Origin: an uncultured Chryseobacterium sp.
GTDB taxonomy: Bacteria; Bacteroidota; Bacteroidia; Flavobacteriales; Weeksellaceae
DNA: 64,000 nt
NCBI GenBank assembly: GCA_913774355.1
Contig: CAJYGB010000008.1
Coordinates: 62,001-126,000 of the forward strand
Direction of reading: 5' to 3'
The notes under the pieces are model-generated. The model was given only the letters and a program-made list of their open reading frames with translations. It had not been told where the DNA came from and made no database searches. Below are positions 33,088 through 41,179 of this stretch, piece by piece. The position numbers were made by a program, and so were the translations under genes. Within the stretch, counting starts at the first letter, position 1; every line of letters starts with the position of its first letter.

Positions 33088-33909
33088 CTATTTGATTAAT
33101 ATTTTCCAGGCCTCGTCAATCTTGCTTTCCAACAATAATTGCTGAGCGTCACGATGGATATTTTCATTGGAATGGTAGTTGCCTTCAGGTAATACTTCCA
33201 CATTGGCCAGCATGCCGAGGTCATTTCCGGTAAAAATGCGGCTGTACCTGATTTCTTCCGGAAGAAGATCAAAGCCGATGCCTTTGGTGACCAATGGTTT
33301 CGGAACTTCGAAAAGATTGTTTTCGTTGTTTCGGGAATACCAGTTGCTGCCCAACCGGGCAACCATATCCAGCTTTGCCTGATCCAGGTTTCCGTTTTCA
33401 TCCAGGTACTCTTCCCGGATATGGATTTTCTGTACCTCGCAGATTACCAGGTTTCCGGCACCGCCCTGACCGCCCAGGGATTTTACTTCCAGTACTTTGC
33501 ATTCAAAATTGACCGGGCATTCTTCGATCAGCTTTGGCCGTACCAGATCGGCATTTTTCATAGTGAGACCGGATTTGATGAATTCGTTTACGCCGTCGCC
33601 GTATTCCGTGGAAGCCAGCGAAATCTGCTGTACGATAGGAAAATTTACGGTTCCGATCACCACTTCCGGAACTTCCAGCACATTCTCAAGGGTGTGTTTG
33701 GTGGTATTGTCCCGCACCCTCCTGGATGGGGAAAAAATCAGTACCGGCGGCACTGTACTGAACATATTGAAAAAGCTGAACGGCGATAAATTGCTGTTTC
33801 CGTCTTTATCAACCGTTGAGGCCAGCGCAATCGGCCGCGGCGATATAGCGGTCTGCATCACCGTCTGCAGTTGCAGGGAGGTGATTTCTGATGGAATGAG
33901 TGTTTTCAT
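33088..33909 (-). CDS. Flavin reductase-like FMN-binding protein
   Basis: 273 residues, longer than the typical flavin reductases of about 200. FMN-binding features are SPRPIALASTVDKDGNSNLSPFSFFN, PPVLIFSPSRR and NTTKHTLEN, followed by SLASTEYGDGVNEF, as in the DIM6/NTAB family. A C-terminal extension of about 80 residues (SRIFTGNDLGMLANVEVLPEG ...) is characteristic of a Bacteroidetes subgroup. The physiological partner is unknown. The start lies just downstream of a family A repeat fragment. Confidence 0.85.
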   Translation of the reverse strand: MKTLIPSEITSLQLQTVMQTAISPRPIALASTVDKDGNSNLSPFSFFNMFSTVPPVLIFSPSRRVRDNTTKHTLENVLEVPEVVIGTVNFPIVQQISLASTEYGDGVNEFIKSGLTMKNADLVRPKLIEECPVNFECKVLEVKSLGGQGGAGNLVICEVQKIHIREEYLDENGNLDQAKLDMVARLGSNWYSRNNENNLFEVPKPLVTKGIGFDLLPEEIRYSRIFTGNDLGMLANVEVLPEGNYHSNENIHRDAQQLLLESKIDEAWKILIK

Positions 33910-33913
33910 ATTG

Positions 33914-33945
33914 TCTTAAACCACAAAAGTCACAAAAGTTTTTTA
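33914..33945. repeat. Family A repeat fragment
   Basis: AAACCACAAAAGTCACAAAA followed by G and a T run; this is the left border of the segment that contains the GxxExxY gene. Confidence 0.6.
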
Positions 33946-33972
33946 AAGTGAATAAGTTTATTATTTTAAAGA

Positions 33973-34380
33973 TCAAAAAAGCATATCGTAATATTTATTT
34001 ACAAAAGTTTCCTGACCTTGGTGATATAAATTTTTCACGTTAAAATTTACCAATATTCCTTTTGGTTTTTTCATTAAATTAATATAATTCAAAATCTGGG
34101 CACGGTGAATTTCGTTCAGGTCCGATACCGCTTTTATTTCAATAACAATTAAATCTTCCACTAAAAAATCACAAAAAAAATCGCACGCAATTTCTTTTCC
34201 TTTATAGATCACAGGAACTTCGAATTCAGATGTAAAACTCATATTCCGTAGCATGAATTCTTCCTCAAGGCATTTGTGATATACGCTTTCTAAGAGACCT
34301 GCACCCAAAATTTTATGTACTTCTATACAGGCACTGTTAATCTTATAGGTCAGGTCAGTAAGATATGACTGCGTAATCAT
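33973..34380 (-). CDS. GxxExxY family protein
   Basis: 135 residues. The family motif GAGLLESVY fits GxxExxY; EVPVIYKGKEIACDFFCDFLVEDLIVIEIKAV contains the D...E-x-K arrangement of PD-(D/E)XK nuclease folds; LNYINLMKKPKGILVNFN is also typical. The function is not established. The gene lies between copies of repeat family A in opposite orientation (33914-33945 and 34429-34577), an arrangement that hints at repeat-associated movement. Confidence 0.87.
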   Translation of the reverse strand: MITQSYLTDLTYKINSACIEVHKILGAGLLESVYHKCLEEEFMLRNMSFTSEFEVPVIYKGKEIACDFFCDFLVEDLIVIEIKAVSDLNEIHRAQILNYINLMKKPKGILVNFNVKNLYHQGQETFVNKYYDMLF

Positions 34381-34428
34381 AGAATTTATAATTACTATTG
34401 ATTTTTAGTAATATAATATTTCTGAACT

Positions 34429-34577
34429 AAAAGTCACAAAAGATGATAAGATCAGGCTATAAAGAATATTCTATATCCAAAGAAAATCAAAGATTTTCAA
34501 TAACTTTTGAGAACTATTATGCTATAATTATTTTCTTCATTATCCAATACAAATCTTTTGTGACTTTTGTGGTTCAA
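34429..34577. repeat. Family A repeat, divergent inverted copy
   Basis: Begins AAAAGTCACAAAAGATGATA and ends TCTTTTGTGACTTTTGTGGT, so it is itself bounded by inverted CACAAAAG-type ends, with AAATCAAAGATTTTCAATAA inside as in other family A copies. Confidence 0.6.
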
Positions 34578-34579
34578 AT

Positions 34580-35827
34580 TTATTTGGTTGGGATGACTTT
34601 ACCGGAAACTTCACCGAAGCCCACTCTTACCCCGTCTTTTTCAGCCCAGGCTTTCATGGTTACCGTATCGTTGTCATTGATGAACTTTCTTTCTTCACCG
34701 TTACTTAGCTTGATCGGGTTCTGGCCTCTCCACGTAAGCTCAAGCATGGAACCGAACGATTTCGGATCGCTTCCGGAGATGGTTCCGCTGGCGTACATAT
34801 CACCCACTTCTACGTTACAGCCATTTACGGTGTGGTGAGCGAGTTGCTGGGTCATGTTCCAGTACATATGCTTGTAGTTGCTTTCGGAGATCAGATTTTG
34901 CTCTCCGTTTTCAGGCTGGATATAAACTTCAAGATTGATATCATAATTCTTATCGCCTTCAAATTTCAGGTAGTCCAAAACTTCAGGATCCTGCGTGGGA
35001 GAAGCGGTTCTGAATGGTTCCAAAGCTTCCAGTGTAACCACCCAAGGAGAAACGGACGAACCGAAATTTTTAGCAAGGAATGGTCCGAGCGGAACGTATT
35101 CCCAGGATTGGATGTCTCTCGCAGACCAGTCGTTGAAAACCACCATTCCGAAAATGGCATCTTCCGCGTCTTTCGTGGGGATGCTTTCGCCCATTTCGGT
35201 ATTTTTATTAATGATAAAAGCCATTTCCAGCTCGAAATCCAGCTGCTTGCACGGCCCGAAAACAGGCTGGTCGGCATCGGCAGGTTTCATCTGACCTTTC
35301 GGACGGTTGATCTCCGTTCCGGAAACTACAATGGAAGAAGCTCTTCCGTGATATCCTACAGGAAGATGTTTCCAGTTCGGCAATAAAGCATTAGCCGGAT
35401 CCCTGAACATTTTCCCGACGTTGGTGGCATGTTCGATGCTGCTGTAAAAATCCGTGTAGTTCGGAATGTGTACCGGCATCATCATTTTCACCTGATCCAG
35501 GTCGTAGAATGCTTCTTCAATGGTCTTTTCATCTTTTGAAAGGGTAGAGCCTTCCTGCAGCAGTTCCTGGATTTTCAGGCGGACCGCATTGGTAATAGGC
35601 TTACCGAGTTCGATAAACTCGTTCAGCGTGTACGCTTCAAATACGTTGTCTATCAGACCTTCGATTTCTTCGAAATACCCAAAGTCATACAGCGTTGCCA
35701 GATCGATGATCTGATCGCCGATTCTCGTGCAGCAGCTAATGTATTCTTTATTGAAAACCGCTACGCCGAACGGGATATTATGAATGGAAAAATCTGAATC
35801 TGATGAATATTCTACAAATGATTTCAT
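34580..35827 (-). CDS. fahA: Fumarylacetoacetase
   Basis: 415 residues. Last step of tyrosine catabolism: fumarylacetoacetate to fumarate and acetoacetate. The family stretch FNDWSARDIQSWEYVPLGPF and the following KNFGSSVSPWVV, the catalytic His region DFYSSIEHATNVG and the C-terminal GDMYASGTISG are all intact. HPPD and homogentisate dioxygenase genes lie upstream on the same strand, within 5 kb. Length and motifs are normal. Confidence 0.96.
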   Translation of the reverse strand: MKSFVEYSSDSDFSIHNIPFGVAVFNKEYISCCTRIGDQIIDLATLYDFGYFEEIEGLIDNVFEAYTLNEFIELGKPITNAVRLKIQELLQEGSTLSKDEKTIEEAFYDLDQVKMMMPVHIPNYTDFYSSIEHATNVGKMFRDPANALLPNWKHLPVGYHGRASSIVVSGTEINRPKGQMKPADADQPVFGPCKQLDFELEMAFIINKNTEMGESIPTKDAEDAIFGMVVFNDWSARDIQSWEYVPLGPFLAKNFGSSVSPWVVTLEALEPFRTASPTQDPEVLDYLKFEGDKNYDINLEVYIQPENGEQNLISESNYKHMYWNMTQQLAHHTVNGCNVEVGDMYASGTISGSDPKSFGSMLELTWRGQNPIKLSNGEERKFINDNDTVTMKAWAEKDGVRVGFGEVSGKVIPTK

Positions 35828-35944
35828 AAGTTTAGCATTTAGGTGGATTAATGAAAATCCGTTAGATTTTGGGTTTTAAAATATTTTTCGGTTAGAATGA
35901 TCAATGAATGTGCCTCAGGCCTTCATTATTGATATTTAAAATAT

Positions 35945-36430
35945 TTATTTTTTGGATTTAACCTTTCTTTTAGCTTCCGAAAAGGATGCTTCATCAATCC
36001 AGCGGTCTTTGTTATTGATGTCGATGAGATAAAGAATATTATCCTGTTTTGTCAGCAACAGGGTTTTAGCGACAGGAACCGGAACCTTCTTGTTTTCCAG
36101 CATATCGGCACGCAGGGAAATGATATTTCTTTTGCTTCTTACCACATCTCCCGAAAAGACGTTGGAACTGCTTTGCCCGGTTGCCTTGTCATCAAAAACT
36201 TCCACGTAGGTTGCTTTATTTCCTTTAATGACGATAAAATCCCGCTCGGTATGATCGGCTTCATCTTTAATGAAGACAAACTTTTTATTATCAATGTTTA
36301 CCGATTCCAGGTTTTGGTTAACGCCTTTTCTTTCTTCAAGTTTGGTAAGAATGCTGTTTATCGATCCGTATTGTGCTTTTGCTGCAAAAGCGGTTCCTAA
36401 CATAAGCATTCCGATTAAAATTTTTTTCAT
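35945..36430 (-). CDS. Hypothetical exported protein of the tyrosine cluster
   Basis: 161 residues with a signal peptide (MKKILIGMLMLGTAFAAKAQ). The mature part is rich in Lys/Asp with beta-prone stretches (NIDNKKFVFIKDEADHTERDFIVIKGNKATYVEVF) and a very basic end (EAKRKVKSKK). No family is recognised. The frame runs 14 codons further upstream, but the signal peptide sets the start. It lies 71 bp after the HPPD gene on the same strand, so it is probably co-transcribed; there is no evidence of a catabolic role. Confidence 0.7.
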   Translation of the reverse strand: MKKILIGMLMLGTAFAAKAQYGSINSILTKLEERKGVNQNLESVNIDNKKFVFIKDEADHTERDFIVIKGNKATYVEVFDDKATGQSSSNVFSGDVVRSKRNIISLRADMLENKKVPVPVAKTLLLTKQDNILYLIDINNKDRWIDEASFSEAKRKVKSKK

Positions 36431-36501
36431 ATTGCTGTGTTTGTATAAAAAAGTTTTGCCAGGACTGCTCATCCTGACAAAACTTCCTATTGTTATTAAA
36501 A

Positions 36502-37632
36502 TTACAGATTTCCTCTTTTTTCCTGCTCCCTTTCCAATGCTTCAAATAAAGCTTTGAAGTTTCCTGCACCGAAACTCTGTGCACCATGTCGCTCGATTAT
36601 TTCAAAGAATAGAGTAGGGCGGTCTTCTACCGGCTTGGTAAAGATCTGCAACAGGTATCCTTCTTCATCATGATCGATCAGGATTCCAAGGTCCTGCAGT
36701 TTTTTTAGATCTTCGTCAATATGTCCTACTCGTTCAGGAACCATATCGTAATAAGCTTCCGGTGGAGCAGAAAGGAATTCCACGCCGCGTTTTTTCAGTT
36801 CGGTTACGGTATGGATGATGTCTTTTGTCGCTACGGCGATATGCTGTACCCCTTCACCTTCATAGAAATCAAGATACTCTTCCACCTGGGATTTCTTTTT
36901 ACCTTCGGCAGGCTCATTAATTGGAAATTTAGCATATCCGTTTCCGTTGGACATTACTTTAGACATCAAAGCGGAATATTCTGTATTGATCTGCTTGTCA
37001 TCGAAAGAAAGAATGTTTACAAATCCCATTACTTTCTCATACCATTCAACGGTAGGAATCATTCTGTCCCAGTTTACGTTTCCTACGCAGTGGTCAACAT
37101 ACAGAAGCCCGGCATCTTCCGGATTGTAAGCGCTTTCCCACTTTTCATAACCCGGCATGAAAGCACCATTGTAGTTTTTCCTTTCCACAAACATATGAAT
37201 GGTTTCTCCGTAAGTATAGATTCCGGACATTCTTACTTCGCCGTGCTCATCCGTTAAGGTAACCGGCTCCAGATAAGGTTTTCCGCCTCTTTTGGTTGTT
37301 TCTTCAAAAGCTGAATAGGCATCATCTACCCAAAGTGCCAGGATTTTTACACCGTCACCGTGTTTTTTTACGTGCTCATTGATCGGGGAATCCGATTTCA
37401 GCCCGGTAGTAAGCACCAGTCTGATTTTTCCCTGCTGAAGAACATACGATGCACGGTCTCTCACGCCTGTTTCAGGACCTGCATACGCAACAGACTGAAA
37501 CCCGAAAGCGGTCTTGTAGTAATGCGCGGCCTGCTTGGCATTCCCTACATAAAACTCAATATAATCGGTACCGTTGATCGGCAAAAAATTCTCTGCCTGA
37601 GCAATCTTTTCGGCAAATGTAAGTGTTGACAT
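36502..37632 (-). CDS. hppD: 4-hydroxyphenylpyruvate dioxygenase
   Basis: 376 residues, two vicinal-oxygen-chelate halves. Iron ligands H181 (VDHCVGNV), H264 (GVQHIAVAT) and E344 (LFFEIIERHG) and the closing segment SFGAGNFKALFEALE are all present. It converts 4-hydroxyphenylpyruvate to homogentisate, the substrate of the HmgA encoded about 2 kb upstream. The gene start follows a family A repeat and a 350-bp spacer. Confidence 0.96.
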   Translation of the reverse strand: MSTLTFAEKIAQAENFLPINGTDYIEFYVGNAKQAAHYYKTAFGFQSVAYAGPETGVRDRASYVLQQGKIRLVLTTGLKSDSPINEHVKKHGDGVKILALWVDDAYSAFEETTKRGGKPYLEPVTLTDEHGEVRMSGIYTYGETIHMFVERKNYNGAFMPGYEKWESAYNPEDAGLLYVDHCVGNVNWDRMIPTVEWYEKVMGFVNILSFDDKQINTEYSALMSKVMSNGNGYAKFPINEPAEGKKKSQVEEYLDFYEGEGVQHIAVATKDIIHTVTELKKRGVEFLSAPPEAYYDMVPERVGHIDEDLKKLQDLGILIDHDEEGYLLQIFTKPVEDRPTLFFEIIERHGAQSFGAGNFKALFEALEREQEKRGNL

Positions 37633-37979
37633 ATTCTATTTTTACTTTTATATTTATGGTTGCAAATTACGAATTTATCGTTAATGCGGAAAATATAAAC
37701 AAACAAACGTTAGGTAAGTGGCTAAGATGTTATTTTAGTCACAAACACAGCATATTAATAATAGCATAAACTAACCACAAAAGTCACAAAAGACTATTAT
37801 GCTGCATAAAAAGTTAAATGTAAGAAATTAAAAAAGCGCACAAAAGTTTTAAAAAATCTTTGATTTTTTATCTCATGTGATCTAAAATATTTTCACAGCC
37901 GGAAACTCATCTGATGTTTTTTATGTGTTAAATATCTGTGCAAATCTCTGCCATCTATGAGAAATAAATTACCAGGTAG
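37633..37979. repeat. Spacer with family A repeat
   Basis: The right part (37773-37975) is a family A copy: ACCACAAAAGTCACAAAAGA, then ATTATGCTGCATAAAAAG, AATCTTTGATTTTTT, and the CTGTGCAAATCTCTG-type tail. It is about as long as the copies at 23 kb including their tails, but more diverged. The left part is plain AT-rich leader sequence of the HPPD gene. Confidence 0.75.
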
Positions 37980-39254
37980 TTATAACTTAAACCGTTCGTA
38001 AGCCGCTCTCTCCAGCATTTCCCGGTCATCGGGATGCGCAATGCTGATCAGTTCCTGTGCCCGTTGTTTGAGGTTTTTTCCATACAGATAAGCGGTTCCG
38101 TATTCAGTAACCACCCAATGGATGTGTCCTCTAGTGGTTACTACACCGGCTCCCTGCTTCAAGAAAGGAACGATCCTGGAAACGCCTCTTTTCGTTCTGG
38201 ACGTAATGGCAATGATCGGTTTTCCGTCTTCGCTCAGGGCGGCTCCTCTCATAAAGTCCATCTGTCCGCCGATTCCGCTGTACTGCATGGTTCCGATAGA
38301 GTCGGCGCAGACCTGTCCGGTAAGGTCGATTTCAATGGCTGAGTTGATGGCGACCATTTTTTTATTCCGCATGATGTTGATCGGGAAATTCACATCGCTT
38401 ACATCCTTAAAGGCAAAAACCGTATTGTCGTCGACGTAATCATAAAGCCTTCTGGTTCCGAAGCAGAAACTGGTAATCGTTTTATTGTCATTGTAGCCTT
38501 TGTATTTGTTGTTGATTACGTCATTCTGGATCAGGTCGATCACGCCGTCACTCAGCATTTCGGTATGGATGCCCAGGTCTTTGTGGTTGTGCAGGCATTT
38601 CAGTACCGCATCCGGAATGGTTCCGATTCCCATTTGCAGGGTGGATCTGTCATCGATCAGTTCCGCTACATTTTTTCCCACTTCCATTTCTTCCGTTCCT
38701 ACCTTGGATCCGTAATCTACGGTCGGAAGTTCTTCTTCATGCCACACCAGTTTAGTGATTTTGCTGATATGGATCATTCCATCCCCATGTGTTCGTGGCA
38801 TTAACGGATTCACGATGGCTACGATAATTTTTGCCGTATCCACAGCGGCCCTTGCAACATCTACGGAAGTTCCCAAGGTACAAAATCCATGTTTGTCGGG
38901 AGGAGAAACGGTTATCAGGGCAACATCCAGCGGCAGGATGTTCTTTCTGAACAGGATCGGGATTTCACTCAGGAAGACCGGTACAAAATCGCCCCGCTCC
39001 GAATTGACGGCATCACGCACCGGAGAAGAAACAAATAAGGAATTTACGAAGAACTTTCCGGCATATTCCGGTTTGGCGATTTCCACATTTCCCTGCTGGG
39101 TAATGGAAACCATTTCCACGTTGTCCAGACGGTGAGACTGCCTCGCGAGTTCGTCGATTAAGTAATTCGGGGTACAGGCACTTCCGTGAAAGAATACCCG
39201 GTTGCCGCTTTTGATAGTATAGATCGCTTCTTCTGCGCTGATGTATTGATCCAT
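37980..39254 (-). CDS. Acetyl-CoA hydrolase/CoA-transferase family protein
   Basis: 424 residues, class I CoA-transferase fold of the 4-hydroxybutyrate/acetate CoA-transferase group. Key parts are VFFHGSACTPNYLIDEL, the ISPPDKHG-like VSPPDKHGFCTLG, LQMGIGTIPDAVLKCL, the catalytic Glu in GIHTEMLSDGV, and GGQMDFMRGA. It exchanges CoA between acetyl-CoA (or butyryl-CoA) and an acid. Placed among tyrosine-degradation genes, it could activate acetoacetate released by FahA; this is inference from position only. Confidence 0.88.
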   Translation of the reverse strand: MDQYISAEEAIYTIKSGNRVFFHGSACTPNYLIDELARQSHRLDNVEMVSITQQGNVEIAKPEYAGKFFVNSLFVSSPVRDAVNSERGDFVPVFLSEIPILFRKNILPLDVALITVSPPDKHGFCTLGTSVDVARAAVDTAKIIVAIVNPLMPRTHGDGMIHISKITKLVWHEEELPTVDYGSKVGTEEMEVGKNVAELIDDRSTLQMGIGTIPDAVLKCLHNHKDLGIHTEMLSDGVIDLIQNDVINNKYKGYNDNKTITSFCFGTRRLYDYVDDNTVFAFKDVSDVNFPINIMRNKKMVAINSAIEIDLTGQVCADSIGTMQYSGIGGQMDFMRGAALSEDGKPIIAITSRTKRGVSRIVPFLKQGAGVVTTRGHIHWVVTEYGTAYLYGKNLKQRAQELISIAHPDDREMLERAAYERFKL

Positions 39255-39370
39255 AAATTACATTTTATTTGAATACAGATATTTTCTTTTCTTAAAGATA
39301 GCTCATATTATTTAGATGAATTAAAAATAAGCAGAGATTTTTGTCATGTTTTGGAAAAATATGATACGAA

Positions 39371-39401
39371 AAAGGATTAAATGCATTACACTTAATCCTT
39401 T
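39371..39401 (-). terminator. Hairpin downstream of hmgA
   Basis: AAAGGATTAA / TTAATCCTTT, a perfect 10-bp stem with an 11-base loop; on the minus strand it ends in TTTTT. It is a probable terminator of the homogentisate dioxygenase gene, in tandem with the longer palindrome beside it. Confidence 0.6.
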
Positions 39402-39416
39402 GTTTGTATCGATGGC

Positions 39417-39450
39417 AAACCTCATAGGTTTTTTAAAACCTATGAGGTTT
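39417..39450. repeat. Long perfect palindrome
   Basis: AAACCTCATAGGTTTT-TT-AAAACCTATGAGGTTT: two perfect 16-bp arms with a 2-base centre. The arms are themselves built on AAACCT/AGGTTT. It may terminate hmgA, but the length and the second hairpin next door suggest a mobile palindromic repeat. Confidence 0.7.
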
Positions 39451-39464
39451 ACAGGCGCTTATAT

Positions 39465-40652
39465 TTATTCCTGTAAACGGTCTTTCAGGGTATGATCTTC
39501 CTCCTCCAGCCAGGATGTTTTGTAAGAAGGATCTTCCACTTTTAAGGCTTCTTCCGTAATTTTCAGCGGGCGGAACGGATCGACCATCACGGCATATTCT
39601 TCCGTAAATTTCTTTCCGATGCTGCGTTCCATGGCACCGGGATGCGGACCATGAACGATTCCTCCCGGATGCAGGGTGAAATCCATCAGGTCGATATGGT
39701 TACGGCTCATGAAATCCCCTTCGGTGTAGAAGAGCACTTCATCGGAGTCGATGTTGGAGTGGTTGTAAGGTGCCGGAATTGCCTGCGGATGATAGTCGTA
39801 CATCCTTGCACAAAACGAGCACACCACAAAGTTGTGGGCCTCAAAAGTCTGGTGCACCGGCGGCGGTTGGTGGATCCTTCCCGTAATCGGTTCAAAATTC
39901 TTGATGTTGAATTTATAAGGATAAAAATATCCGTCCCAGCCTACGACATCAAACGGGTGGGTAGCATACACAAAATCGGTGATCTGGTTTTCTTTTTTAA
40001 CTTTAACTACAAATTCTCCCTTTTCATCTTTCGGTGCTTTATAAGTTGGGGCGACAATGTCTCTTTCGCAGAACGGCGAATGTTCCAGCAGTTGGCCGAA
40101 CTCATTCCGGTACCGTTTCGGCGTGTAGATCGGAGAGTGGCTTTCCAGGATAAAGAACACGGTATCTTCCGACTGCAGCTCAATCTGGTAAATCGTTCCT
40201 CTCGGAATGATGAGGTAGTCGCCGACAGCAAATTCGAGGTCTCCGACAAATGTTTTCAGGATCCCATTTCCGTTGTGGACAAACAGAAGCTCGTCGCATT
40301 CCGCATTCTTGTAAAAATAATCCATGGATTTCCGTGGCTTCGACAATCCCATTTTCAGGTCGTTGTTCACCATCAGGAACTTACGGCTGTCCAGCACGTC
40401 GTCTTCCGGAGTTACATTCATCCCTTTGAACATTCTCGGGGTCACATTTTTATCAACGGCAATCTTCGGCGACACATCTTTGGGCTCCCCGATGGATTTG
40501 ATCTGGGTAGGGCGGTGGATGTGGTACAGCAAAGAAGAAATTCCGTGGAATCCTTCCGTCCCGAAAAGCTGTTCGTAATAGAATTTATCTTCCGGAGACT
40601 TGAAAACCGTATGCCTTTTTGGTGGGATATTTCCCGACTGATGATATCTCAT
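39465..40652 (-). CDS. hmgA: Homogentisate 1,2-dioxygenase
   Basis: 395 residues, cupin fold. Iron-site region LHPGGIVHGPHPGAMERSIG (His, Glu, His) and the substrate-side PPPVHQTFEAHNFVVCSF are conserved. It opens the homogentisate ring to maleylacetoacetate. The pathway also needs an isomerase before FahA; none is seen in this window. The start matches the family N-terminus MRYHQSGNIPPKRHTVF. Confidence 0.95.
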   Translation of the reverse strand: MRYHQSGNIPPKRHTVFKSPEDKFYYEQLFGTEGFHGISSLLYHIHRPTQIKSIGEPKDVSPKIAVDKNVTPRMFKGMNVTPEDDVLDSRKFLMVNNDLKMGLSKPRKSMDYFYKNAECDELLFVHNGNGILKTFVGDLEFAVGDYLIIPRGTIYQIELQSEDTVFFILESHSPIYTPKRYRNEFGQLLEHSPFCERDIVAPTYKAPKDEKGEFVVKVKKENQITDFVYATHPFDVVGWDGYFYPYKFNIKNFEPITGRIHQPPPVHQTFEAHNFVVCSFCARMYDYHPQAIPAPYNHSNIDSDEVLFYTEGDFMSRNHIDLMDFTLHPGGIVHGPHPGAMERSIGKKFTEEYAVMVDPFRPLKITEEALKVEDPSYKTSWLEEEDHTLKDRLQE

Positions 40653-40756
40653 TTTACTTTTATATGTGGATTCTCAAATGTAATAATTTTTAATGAAACG
40701 GGAAGATTGTTTAATTGTGAGGTTCAGCAAGGTTATTGAAATGAGAGTGTACATTT

Positions 40757-40924
40757 GCTCCATAGGAGCAATATCTGTGTAAAAAAGAAAATTTTCAGGC
40801 ATTCAGCACGCCGTAGGTGTGCTATTGTCCCAAGCTGATGTGTTGTGGCAAGAGATAAAACTCCGCTGGAGTTCAATTTTATTTACTATACTTTTATTGT
40901 TACACAGATATTATTCCTACGGAA
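40757..40924. repeat. Family C element with 12-bp terminal inverted repeats
   Basis: ATATCTGTGTAA (40771-40782) and TTACACAGATAT (40900-40911) are exact inverted copies. Each is bordered on the outside by a small palindrome of the same design: GCTCCATAGGAGC on the left, ATTCCTACGGAAT on the right. Two more such palindromes, GCACGCCGTAGGTGTGC-like and CTCCGCTGGAG, lie inside. Confidence 0.65.
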
Positions 40925-41148
40925 TATTTAGAATATCCTTTCACAAATGTATCTAAAGCAGATTCACTGTTGACCGTTCACCGACTGGCTGTCTTAGCTG
41001 AATGAAATCTATGGTGCTGGGCTTGCCGAAATATCCTTGCGATCGAAATTGCTCAATCATATTAGGAAAACTTTGCGAATATTGCGTTGAGAATAAACAG
41101 CCCGCATCTTAGATTAATTTTAAATTAATGTTTTCTTTTTAAAAAATA

Positions 41149-41170
41149 ATTGTTAGTTTTGTCTAACAAT
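41149..41170 (+). promoter_or_regulatory. Inverted repeat over the -7 element of the TonB receptor gene
   Basis: ATTGTTAG-N6-CTAACAAT, 8-bp perfect arms, overlapping TAGTTTTG (41154-41161), which fits TAnnTTTG, and ending 9 bp before the ATG. TTAG...CTAA symmetry resembles DtxR/MntR-type metal-regulator operators; the assignment is inference. Confidence 0.5.
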
Positions 41171-41179
41171 TTTAATTTC

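Larger units (their letters stand above)
40653..41179. other. Spacer with a family C palindromic element
   Basis: Between divergent genes. The left half carries a family C element (40757-40924) and the right half carries a short AT-rich promoter region with an inverted repeat next to the TonB receptor. No gene is visible. Confidence 0.6.

Noticed and set aside
34443..34838. 131-codon plus-strand frame
   Set aside because: It starts in a family A repeat and continues antisense through fahA.
39642..40739. 365-codon plus-strand frame
   Set aside because: It lies entirely antisense to hmgA, whose protein is unmistakable; long antisense frames are expected from its codon bias.
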